From contig JAJRAX010000307.1 of the NCBI GenBank assembly GCA_028679775.1, positions 1 through 6,333 of the forward strand: a stretch of DNA of 6,333 bases. The letters run 5' to 3'. Below, piece by piece: positions 1 through 5,057 of the stretch. Each line of letters opens with the position of its first letter. The stretch's first letter is position 1. Below the pieces are notes generated by a model. That model saw only the letters and a program-made list of their open reading frames with translations. It searched no databases and was not told the DNA's origin. The position numbers and the translations under genes were made by a program. The DNA comes from Methanothrix sp. (lineage in GTDB: Archaea; Halobacteriota; Methanosarcinia; Methanotrichales; Methanotrichaceae).

Positions 1-109
1 AGGAAAATAGGCCGTAGTAGGCTAAAGCCGCGGCCAAGAGCGATGCATCATCTTTGAGCCACTCAGAGATGGCTTGCTTGAAGAATGCAATTACCTGGTC
101 GGATCTCAA
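1..109 (-). CDS. YihY/BrkB-family membrane protein, N-terminal fragment (runs off left edge)
   Basis: The minus strand encodes the first 36 residues of a protein cut by the window edge. Residues 13-36 (AISEWLKDD followed by ASLLAAALAYYGLFS) match the hallmark N-terminus of the YihY/virulence factor BrkB family: an amphipathic Trp-containing helix, an acidic stretch and then AAALAYY-x-LFS at the start of the first membrane segment. Family members are inner-membrane proteins with about six membrane segments; they were once called RNase BN, but their role is unclear. No ATG is available. TTG at 109 fits best, because it lies about 27 bases below a TATA box and would give a leaderless message. 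TTG at 115 is the alternative, and a stop closes the frame at 146-148. The gene lies downstream of sufBD on the same strand, 46 bases away, but appears to have its own promoter. The family call is fairly sure and the start is not. Confidence 0.8.
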   Translation of the reverse strand, partial: MRSDQVIAFFKQAISEWLKDDASLLAAALAYYGLFS

Positions 110-130
110 TGACAAAGCAATCCTATCCGG

Positions 131-141
131 TTGTATAAAAA
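131..141 (-). promoter_or_regulatory. TATA box of the YihY-family gene
   Basis: Read on the minus strand this is TTTTTATACAA. The TTTATA core (134-139) is centred about 27 bases before the TTG at 109, the distance expected for an archaeal leaderless transcript. It lies in the short gap after the sufBD stop codon, so the membrane protein gene is probably transcribed separately from the suf genes, although read-through cannot be excluded. Confidence 0.5.
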
Positions 142-155
142 GGATTTAAAGAGGC

Positions 156-1376
156 TTACGGTGCCCCCTTTAAATCTTCTCTCTGGGTGATGTTCTTGAT
201 CTCCTGCTTGAGGTCTTCCGGCAGGCCTTTGATCTCGACATCCAAAAATCCGCGCACAATTACGCTTGTAGCCTCTTCCGAGTTCAAACCACGGGACATG
301 AGGTACTCCAGCTCCTCTTCAGAGATTCGGCCCACCGCCGCTTCGTGAGACATATCCAGATCCCGGCTCTGGCCGTCCAGCTCCGGTATGGAGTAGATCC
401 TGCCCTTGTCAGAGAGCAGTAGTCCGACGCACTCCAGATGTGCCCGGGCGCCTGGCACCCTGCCGGTCATTCTGCCGCGAGCTATGACCTCGCCACCCAC
501 AGAAACTACGCGGGAGATGGACTCAGCAGAAGTCTCGGCTGCATTGAGATTGACATTGCTTCCCACGTCGATGTTGCCCATGGTTGAGTAGATAACGGTG
601 TTGAAGCTGGCCACAGCACCCCTGCCCGCCAGGGTAGCCGTCGGGAAGGTCTGAAGGGTCTTGACCGGCTTTAAGAGGATGTAGTTGTTGGAAAGAGAGC
701 CGCCTTCGGCTATGGTGATTCCTGTTCTTGGCCGCACTTCAACCTCTTTGCCCCAGCTATGCACCATTGTGAAGCTCACGCGAGCATCCTTCTGGATGAA
801 AAACTCGGATACGCCGATGTGTAGCCCCCTCTGCACATGCGCGGGTGTTGTGCAGCCGGTGATGACATGCAGCTCGGAGCCCTCCTCGGCGATGATGACA
901 TTGTGCACCCGCTGGTTGAGATCGGTCGATCCCAGATAAAGACAGCTTTTTACCGGGAACACGGTCTTCATGCCCTTCTTGGCGCGGATGAAGTAGCCTG
1001 CCGGAGGAGCAGAAGCCACATCCGCGGTGTACTTGTCTGCATCCGGCGCCACCAGCTTCCACCAGTAGTCCTGCAAGAAGTCGTACTTTTCGAGAGCTGA
1101 GGCCATATCCATGATCTCAACGCCCTCGTAGAGGGACTTGGCCACGACAGGTGTCTGGTCCATCTGCACGTAGGCTCCTGAGGACTCGGAATCCAGTTTC
1201 ACTCCCACATCAAGGGCCGCTTTCCTGACTACGCTAGGCAGATCCTCGGCATCGGCCACGATCTCTTGGGGTTTGGCCTCGGATTCGTAGCTCTCCAGGT
1301 CCACATCTGTGCCGTACACGGCCTTCTTCTTCCGTGCCGCTTTGGCTTTATCTTCTATACCGGACACGTGCTGCAT
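156..1376 (-). CDS. sufB: SufB/SufD-family Fe-S cluster scaffold protein (SmsB-like)
   Basis: A 406-residue scaffold subunit of the SUF-type Fe-S assembly complex, which works with the SufC ATPase in the cytoplasm to build and pass on clusters. The N-terminus (about 1-120) is helical and charged. The middle (about 140-320) is the glycine-rich parallel beta-helix of the SufBD core. The C-terminus carries the conserved block SHEAAVGRISEEELEYLMSR (343-362), matching the SufB/SufD region that binds SufC. His344 aligns with the SufD histidine, and Cys316 in HLECVGLLL aligns with the SufB cysteine, both implicated in cluster assembly at the E. coli SufB-SufD interface; here both are in one chain, as expected for a homodimer. 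ATG at 1376 is chosen because GAGGGG lies 8 bases upstream; GTG at 1385 would add three residues. It overlaps sufC by 22 bp. There is no second SufB/D paralogue, SufS, SufE or SufU in view. Function is sure at family level; calling it SufB rather than SufD is a convention. Confidence 0.93.
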   Translation of the reverse strand: MQHVSGIEDKAKAARKKKAVYGTDVDLESYESEAKPQEIVADAEDLPSVVRKAALDVGVKLDSESSGAYVQMDQTPVVAKSLYEGVEIMDMASALEKYDFLQDYWWKLVAPDADKYTADVASAPPAGYFIRAKKGMKTVFPVKSCLYLGSTDLNQRVHNVIIAEEGSELHVITGCTTPAHVQRGLHIGVSEFFIQKDARVSFTMVHSWGKEVEVRPRTGITIAEGGSLSNNYILLKPVKTLQTFPTATLAGRGAVASFNTVIYSTMGNIDVGSNVNLNAAETSAESISRVVSVGGEVIARGRMTGRVPGARAHLECVGLLLSDKGRIYSIPELDGQSRDLDMSHEAAVGRISEEELEYLMSRGLNSEEATSVIVRGFLDVEIKGLPEDLKQEIKNITQREDLKGAP

Positions 1377-2092
1377 CCTGCACACCCCTCATATCCGCTT
1401 CTCTTGATCTGCTCCAATATTTCGCCCGGATTGCCGCTGCAAACGATCGCTCCGCCAAGCATTACGTGGGCTCGGTCTGCCTTCATGTAATCCAGGATGT
1501 GGCCGAAGTGTGTGATGATCACCCCAGACTTGGTTCTGCTGCTGGGCCGCTGGTCCTTTTGGGTGAGGGAGTTTATGGCCTCACCTATGAGTTTGATGTT
1601 CTCCAGATCCACTCCTGAGTCGGGCTCATCCAGCATGACGAAATCCGGCTGCTGAGCCAAGAGCTGGACCATCTCGGAGCGCTTTACCTCGCCACCGGAA
1701 AAGCCACGGTTGACATCCCTCTCGGCAAATGCCTCGAAGTCCATCTTCTTTAGGATAGCCGTTGCATCGGCCTTGGGATTGATGATCTTGATGAGATCCT
1801 TAAGGCGCAGCCCCCGGATAGCCGGAGGGCGCTGAAAGGCCATGCCTATTCCCAGACGTGCTCGCTCGTCCATGGACATGTGGGTTATATCCTTCCCTTT
1901 GAACATTATTCGTCCAGCGTCAACTGTATAGCGAGGAATTCCGGCGATGACATTCAATAGCGTGGTCTTGCCCGTGCCATTGGGTCCGAATAAGGCATGG
2001 GTCTCGCCCCGATTGATCCTTAGGTTGAAGTTTTTTAAAACCTGTTTACTGCCGATGCTGACCGACAGATCTTCAATCTCCAGCAGCCACAT
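1355..2092 (-). CDS. sufC: SufC Fe-S assembly ATPase (SmsC-like)
   Basis: ABC-type ATPase that powers the SufB/D scaffold; it is cytoplasmic and has no membrane partner. Numbered from ATG 2092 (245 residues) the motifs are intact: Walker A GPNGTGKTT at 36-44, Q-loop Gln87 in AFQRPP, signature FSGGE at 131-135, Walker B FVMLDEPD at 151-158 and switch histidine His195 in IITHFG. The signature context FSGGEVKRSE and the segment HILDYMKADRAHVM are typical of SufC rather than a transporter ATPase. Compared with E. coli SufC there is a small hydrophilic insertion before the switch strand (QKDQRPSSRTKSG). The tail is unusual, with three cysteines at 237, 240 and 243 in a CxxCxxC arrangement; the last two codons lie in the overlap with sufBD. 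The start is ambiguous: a perfect Shine-Dalgarno sequence runs into ATG 2092 with only 2 bases of spacing, while the family-typical LLEIEDL begins two codons later at CTG 2086. Confidence 0.95.
   Translation of the reverse strand: MWLLEIEDLSVSIGSKQVLKNFNLRINRGETHALFGPNGTGKTTLLNVIAGIPRYTVDAGRIMFKGKDITHMSMDERARLGIGMAFQRPPAIRGLRLKDLIKIINPKADATAILKKMDFEAFAERDVNRGFSGGEVKRSEMVQLLAQQPDFVMLDEPDSGVDLENIKLIGEAINSLTQKDQRPSSRTKSGVIITHFGHILDYMKADRAHVMLGGAIVCSGNPGEILEQIKRSGYEGCAGCSTCPV
1385..1390 (-). promoter_or_regulatory. Ribosome binding site of sufBD
   Basis: GAGGGG on the minus strand, 8 bases before ATG 1376 and inside the 3' end of sufC. It decides in favour of ATG 1376 over the GTG at 1385, which it would overlap, and suggests coupled translation of the two suf genes. 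Confidence 0.5.
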
Positions 2093-2099
2093 CACCTCC
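2091..2099 (-). promoter_or_regulatory. Perfect Shine-Dalgarno sequence of sufC
   Basis: GGAGGTGAT on the minus strand, complementary to the expected archaeal 16S rRNA tail over nine bases. It overlaps the first two bases of ATG 2092, leaving only 2 bases after GGAGG. The CTG codons at 2086 and 2083 would have more usual spacing of 8 and 11 bases. Confidence 0.6.
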
Positions 2100-2124
2100 A
2101 ATTGTCTGTATTTCTGCGCTTAGG

Positions 2125-2136
2125 AAATATAATATC
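2125..2136 (-). promoter_or_regulatory. TATA box of the suf operon
   Basis: Minus-strand GATATTATATTT, preceded by a purine-rich AAAA that could serve as BRE. It is centred near 2130, so transcription would start near 2104, giving a leader of about 12 bases that carries the GGAGGTGAT site. The position, in the gap between the nreA stop and sufC, supports an independent suf transcript. Confidence 0.55.
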
Positions 2137-2165
2137 TTTTGCAGCATGCTCATTGATCTTTGCAG
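2134..2165 (-). repeat. Imperfect direct repeat upstream of the suf TATA box
   Basis: Plus-strand ATCTTTTGCAG (2134-2144) and ATCTTTGCAG (2156-2165) differ by one T and are offset by 22 bases, about two helical turns. One copy abuts the TATA/BRE element and the other lies upstream. This is a candidate tandem regulator site for the suf operon; which protein binds is unknown. Confidence 0.35.
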
Positions 2166-2196
2166 AAGCCAGCCTTTCAAATTTTGCCTTTTCAGA

Positions 2197-3369
2197 TCAA
2201 AACTCCAACAGGCTCCTCTGCGCAGGCCTCACCAGGATCTGCGCTTCCCCGCGCCACCTCTCTGCAGGAGTCTTAATCCTTCGCTCGATTTCAGTCATTG
2301 CCTCCGCAAGGCTCGAGTAACGCACAGGCTGAGACCTCATGGCGGCCCTCGCCACCTCTCGCACCACCCAAACGCCGAGAGGTGCCCAGTAAGCTTCCGA
2401 GATCTCCCGCACAGCCAGCACCGCAGCCTGGCGACCTTTGCCTGCGAGGTGCTCTAAAACTGCTAGCCTTGCAGCATAGTAGCCGCCTGCGAGAGAGCTG
2501 TACTCCTTTTTAGCTGTTGCTTCCTCTCGATCCCAACCGATGAAGCCCTCCTCAGCCCACACAGAGCGGGCCATCCAGATCTCCACCAGCTCGAAGCTGA
2601 ATGGGCGAGGGAGGAGAAGGATCTCGAAATGGTTTCCCAGAGCCTGGCCGGTGTAGAGATAGTAGTCGTTCACCAGCGGTTGGTCTAAGACGCTCTCCTT
2701 GAGATGTTTTCCAACCATGTCGTCCGAGGCTGTGATCGACCAACGAGTCGGAACCAGCTTTCTCTTTTTGCCCAATAGTCCGAGGCTCAGCATGCGAGAG
2801 ATGTGATCTGTTCCGATGCCGCAAGCATACAGCTCGCCCGCCGCAACTGCTGCACTCGCGCCTTTGTCCTCAGCAATCTGGTCCACCTTCCGGGGAATCG
2901 CGGGATTGCCCGTGATCTGCATCTTTTCAAGCTCTCCTGATGGCCCGGATGGAGAGAGGACGCTATCAAAGGACATCCTGCTCTTGGGAGGCTTGATAAA
3001 GGAAACCTCGGCCCTCACGGGAGCCACTGATAGAGCGATTTCCTGCATGGATGCCAGAAGTCCTCCTGGGGATTCTGCCTCTTTTACTACGATCTTCGTT
3101 TCGGAGCGAACCAGAGATGAGCGCGCCATTATGATCTCGCCGATGTCCATTCCGAGGCCCGGCTGTTCAGGGCTCTCGCCTGCTGGAAGCATGGGGCCGG
3201 CGCTGACCCGTGGATATCCATGTCTGCCCACGAATACCTCCGGTGGGGACATGCCCTCAATCCTCCGGCCAAGCCTGGGCAGGGCAACGATCTCCTCCAG
3301 CCGGCGAAGTATTGGGCAGACAGGGCGACCACACAACCCCCGGCCCTTGCAGGTGATGCAGTTCATCAT
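2197..3369 (-). CDS. nreA: Archaeal Nre-family DNA repair protein (NreA)
   Basis: A 390-residue member of the archaea-specific Nre family. In Haloferax, NreA takes part in repair of mitomycin C damage and interacts with the sliding clamp PCNA. What is seen: an N-terminal zinc-finger-like set of cysteines [15 protein letters not shown] (residues 4-18, CX2CX5CX4C); the Nre N-domain signature [15 protein letters not shown] (46-60); the conserved [10 protein letters not shown] (204-213); a C-terminal domain with aromatic-rich stretches; and a final QRSLLEF (384-390), which fits the PIP-box pattern Qxx-hydrophobic-xx-F at the extreme C-terminus. ATG 3369 (or the adjacent ATG 3366) is chosen because the cysteine cluster starts right there. 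The open frame extends to 3588, but that extension overlaps hisI and lacks family character. The gene is divergent from hisI across 48 bp and probably leaderless. The family call is confident; the biochemical activity of Nre proteins is not settled. Confidence 0.9.
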   Translation of the reverse strand: MMNCITCKGRGLCGRPVCPILRRLEEIVALPRLGRRIEGMSPPEVFVGRHGYPRVSAGPMLPAGESPEQPGLGMDIGEIIMARSSLVRSETKIVVKEAESPGGLLASMQEIALSVAPVRAEVSFIKPPKSRMSFDSVLSPSGPSGELEKMQITGNPAIPRKVDQIAEDKGASAAVAAGELYACGIGTDHISRMLSLGLLGKKRKLVPTRWSITASDDMVGKHLKESVLDQPLVNDYYLYTGQALGNHFEILLLPRPFSFELVEIWMARSVWAEEGFIGWDREEATAKKEYSSLAGGYYAARLAVLEHLAGKGRQAAVLAVREISEAYWAPLGVWVVREVARAAMRSQPVRYSSLAEAMTEIERRIKTPAERWRGEAQILVRPAQRSLLEF

Positions 3370-3388
3370 ATTCAAAGCAGCAAGGCCC

Positions 3389-3402
3389 TTATAGGATATA
3401 TC
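3389..3402. promoter_or_regulatory. Overlapping divergent TATA boxes of nreA and hisI
   Basis: TTATAGGATATATC lies in the 48-bp gap between the two start codons. On the plus strand TTATAGG (3389-3395) is centred about 26 bases before hisI ATG 3418. On the minus strand the 8-bp palindrome GATATATC (3395-3402) is centred about 29 bases before nreA ATG 3369. Both distances suit leaderless messages, and neither gene has a Shine-Dalgarno sequence. The two elements share a base, so the promoters may compete for TBP. Confidence 0.55.
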
Positions 3403-3417
3403 ACTATTATCCCCTCG

Positions 3418-3756
3418 ATGACAGACAGGTTGATCCCGGCCATAGCTCAGGATGCCAAGACTGGCGAGGTGCTCATGCTTGCCTACATGAACGACGAGGC
3501 ACTGGCCAAGACTCGCGAGACTGGCAAGGCCCATTACTGGTCCCGCTCGCGAAAGAAACTCTGGCTGAAGGGAGAGTCCTCCGGGCACTTCCAGAGAGTT
3601 TTAGAGATCAGAATAGACTGCGACGAGGACTCAATTCTTCTTCTGATCGAGCAGGAGGGAGGAGCCTGCCATACCGGCTACAGGTCCTGTTTCTATCGGA
3701 CTATTGACGGCAGGATTGTGGGGGAGAAGGTCTTCGACCCCAAGGACGTCTACTGA
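3418..3756 (+). CDS. hisI: Phosphoribosyl-AMP cyclohydrolase
   Basis: Third step of histidine synthesis: hydrolytic opening of the adenine ring of phosphoribosyl-AMP to give ProFAR, in the cytoplasm. The 112-residue protein is a stand-alone HisI without a fused HisE pyrophosphohydrolase domain, as is common in archaea. Catalytic signatures are complete: [19 protein letters not shown] (39-57); the acidic metal site DCDED (67-71); and [11 protein letters not shown] (84-94). Cys68, Cys84 and Cys91 have the same spacing (16 and 7) as the zinc cysteines of the Methanothermobacter enzyme. ATG 3418 gives the usual length and sits at the right distance from a TATA box for a leaderless transcript; the frame is open back to 3220, but that part overlaps nreA. 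The stop TGA shares its A with the ATG of the radical SAM gene. No other his genes are visible. Confidence 0.96.
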   Translation: MTDRLIPAIAQDAKTGEVLMLAYMNDEALAKTRETGKAHYWSRSRKKLWLKGESSGHFQRVLEIRIDCDEDSILLLIEQEGGACHTGYRSCFYRTIDGRIVGEKVFDPKDVY

Positions 3757-4916
3757 TGGCGAGAGATCGGACAGGAGATCCGGCAGGTGAAGAGGCAAAA
3801 GAGGCAATCTCAGAAAAGAGAGACACGTGCAACTCCTACCCGCTTTACAGCAGTCCTCTGCTCCAGGCCATGGCCAGGGTCGAGAAGGGACGGGTGAAGA
3901 TAGATACATCCGGTCCGCTCTCAAGCCTGCCGCTCATTCGCTCAGCCTTGCAGATGTTTGACGGACAGCTTCCGGCACTGGCTGATGAAGAGCGACTCTG
4001 CCTGTCTACCTGGATTCCGCCCGTCCCGAGTCGTGCCTTTTCGAGGCTCGCGGACAGTCGCGTCCGAAGTCTGTTGGGATGGCGCACCCCGAACCAGGTC
4101 ACGATCTCGATCACGGAGGAGTGTCCCAACCGATGCGCCCATTGCGCTCTGCCAAACTCAGGAAACAGGCTGCGATTGACTGCCGAGACAGTCAAAGACA
4201 TCATCGGCCAGGTTTTGGATATGGGCACAACGCTTATAATATTCGACGGAGGAGAGCCTGCGCTCTACAGAGAGCTGCCTGAGCTGGTGGCAGACGTGGG
4301 CGATCGGGCCATATCCACCCTCTTCACCTCCGGGGCTGGCTTCACAGCGTCGCTCGCGGCACGGCTGAAGGAGGCGGGGCTTTATGCAGTCAACGTGAGC
4401 CTGGACAGCCCAATCGAAGAGGAGCACGATCTCATGCGCGGGCGAGAGGGGGTCTTCTCTGAGGCGATGGAGGCCGTGCGCTTCGCTCTACAGGCCGGAC
4501 TTCTGGTGGACCTCTATGTCGTCTTACGCCGGGAGAACATGATTCACTTTGAAAGGTTTCACGATCTGGCCCGGCGCATAGGAGCACACGAGCTGACTCT
4601 ATTCGAAGTGGTCTCCACTGGTCGATGGTCGGATCGCCGCAATATCGCCCTCACGCCAGACGATCATGCCCGTCTGGATGAGTTTGTGCGAAATGCGAGA
4701 GAGCCCAAGATATTTTCAGTGCCGGAGGCCTACCGACGATTTGGCTGCTTTGCCGCCACCAGTTGGATGCATGTGACACCCGCGGGAGAGGTGTATCCCT
4801 GCTCCTGCTATCCGGAGTCGTGGGGAAGCATATTCGAGGAGCCCGTTCGAAAAATCTGGAGGCGCATGGGTGCTTTTCCCTATAAAAAGAGCAAAGTATG
4901 TCCTATGCGAAAATAA
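3756..4916 (+). CDS. Radical SAM protein with SPASM-like C-terminus, function unknown
   Basis: A 386-residue radical SAM enzyme. The cluster motif CPNRCAHC (123-130, CxxxCxxC) binds the [4Fe-4S] that cleaves S-adenosylmethionine, and FDGGEPAL (163-170) is the SAM-binding GGE motif; a TIM-barrel core follows to about 300. The C-terminus (331-386) has Cys331, Cys349, Cys351 and Cys382 around TPAGEVYPCSCYPESWGSIF and EPVRKIW, resembling the SPASM/twitch region of peptide- and protein-modifying enzymes. The first ~110 residues are not a recognised domain. ATG 3756 overlaps the hisI stop by one base (TGATG), which points to translational coupling. Substrate and pathway cannot be told: no RiPP-like precursor peptide or cofactor-synthesis partner is visible nearby. 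The protein stops four residues after Cys382 (CPMRK), which seems abrupt for a SPASM-type domain, so a slightly truncated tail is possible. The fold is confident and the function unassigned. Confidence 0.88.
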   Translation: MARDRTGDPAGEEAKEAISEKRDTCNSYPLYSSPLLQAMARVEKGRVKIDTSGPLSSLPLIRSALQMFDGQLPALADEERLCLSTWIPPVPSRAFSRLADSRVRSLLGWRTPNQVTISITEECPNRCAHCALPNSGNRLRLTAETVKDIIGQVLDMGTTLIIFDGGEPALYRELPELVADVGDRAISTLFTSGAGFTASLAARLKEAGLYAVNVSLDSPIEEEHDLMRGREGVFSEAMEAVRFALQAGLLVDLYVVLRRENMIHFERFHDLARRIGAHELTLFEVVSTGRWSDRRNIALTPDDHARLDEFVRNAREPKIFSVPEAYRRFGCFAATSWMHVTPAGEVYPCSCYPESWGSIFEEPVRKIWRRMGAFPYKKSKVCPMRK

Positions 4917-4932
4917 TGCGTTTTTATTTTCG
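4908..4932 (+). terminator. Hairpin and T-rich tract ending the hisI-radical SAM unit
   Basis: CGAAAATAA (4908-4916) and TTATTTTCG (4924-4932) are perfect 9-bp inverted arms around a 7-base loop. The left arm includes the radical SAM stop codon. The run TTTTTATTTT (4921-4930) is the sort of T-rich tract that terminates archaeal transcription even without a hairpin. The stem is AT-rich and weak, so the T tract probably matters more. Confidence 0.5.
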
Positions 4933-4985
4933 GTTTGATCGAGATTGCTCATTTATGCGGTGCCAAAAAACTCGTTAGAATCAAG

Positions 4986-5022
4986 ATAGATTTATTGGCT
5001 ACTCTTCGATCAATAAATCTAT
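4986..5022. repeat. Perfect 12-bp inverted repeat, candidate operator
   Basis: ATAGATTTATTG (4986-4997) is mirrored exactly by CAATAAATCTAT (5011-5022), with a 13-base spacer; arm centres are 25 bp apart. The right arm runs into the TATA box of the downstream winged-helix/CBS gene. This is the layout of a dimeric regulator site that would block TBP binding, so autoregulation by that gene's product is the simplest inference. Confidence 0.6.
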
Positions 5023-5027
5023 ATAGG
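5018..5027 (+). promoter_or_regulatory. TATA box of the winged-helix/CBS regulator gene
   Basis: TCTATATAGG, containing the 8-bp palindrome CTATATAG and centred near 5022. Transcription would begin near 5048, which is downstream of the first in-frame ATG (5037) and about 10 bases before ATG 5058. This is the main reason for preferring the later start. Confidence 0.5.
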
Positions 5028-5057
5028 ACATTAATCATGAACAATACCGATCGAATT

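Noticed and set aside
2143..2150. AGCATGCT palindrome upstream of sufC
   Set aside because: It is only 8 bp with no extension of the arms, so chance is a sufficient explanation; the direct repeats around it are a better regulatory candidate.
2816..3394. 192-codon plus-strand open frame antisense to nreA
   Set aside because: It lies wholly opposite a well-supported gene and has no recognisable family or domain; its translation is low-complexity in Ser/Pro. It is a by-product of the GC-rich codon use of nreA.
3220..3417. N-terminal extension of hisI to 3220
   Set aside because: It overlaps nreA, adds 66 residues with no HisI homology, and would put the TATA box inside the gene.
3370..3588. 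N-terminal extension of nreA to 3588
   Set aside because: It would overlap hisI across the divergent promoter, and the Nre family cysteine cluster begins at ATG 3369.
4935..5057. TTG 4935 extension of the winged-helix/CBS gene, or a small RiPP-like peptide in this gap
   Set aside because: The extension would run through the inverted repeat and TATA box. The encoded residues show no leader-core pattern, and no ribosome binding site precedes them.
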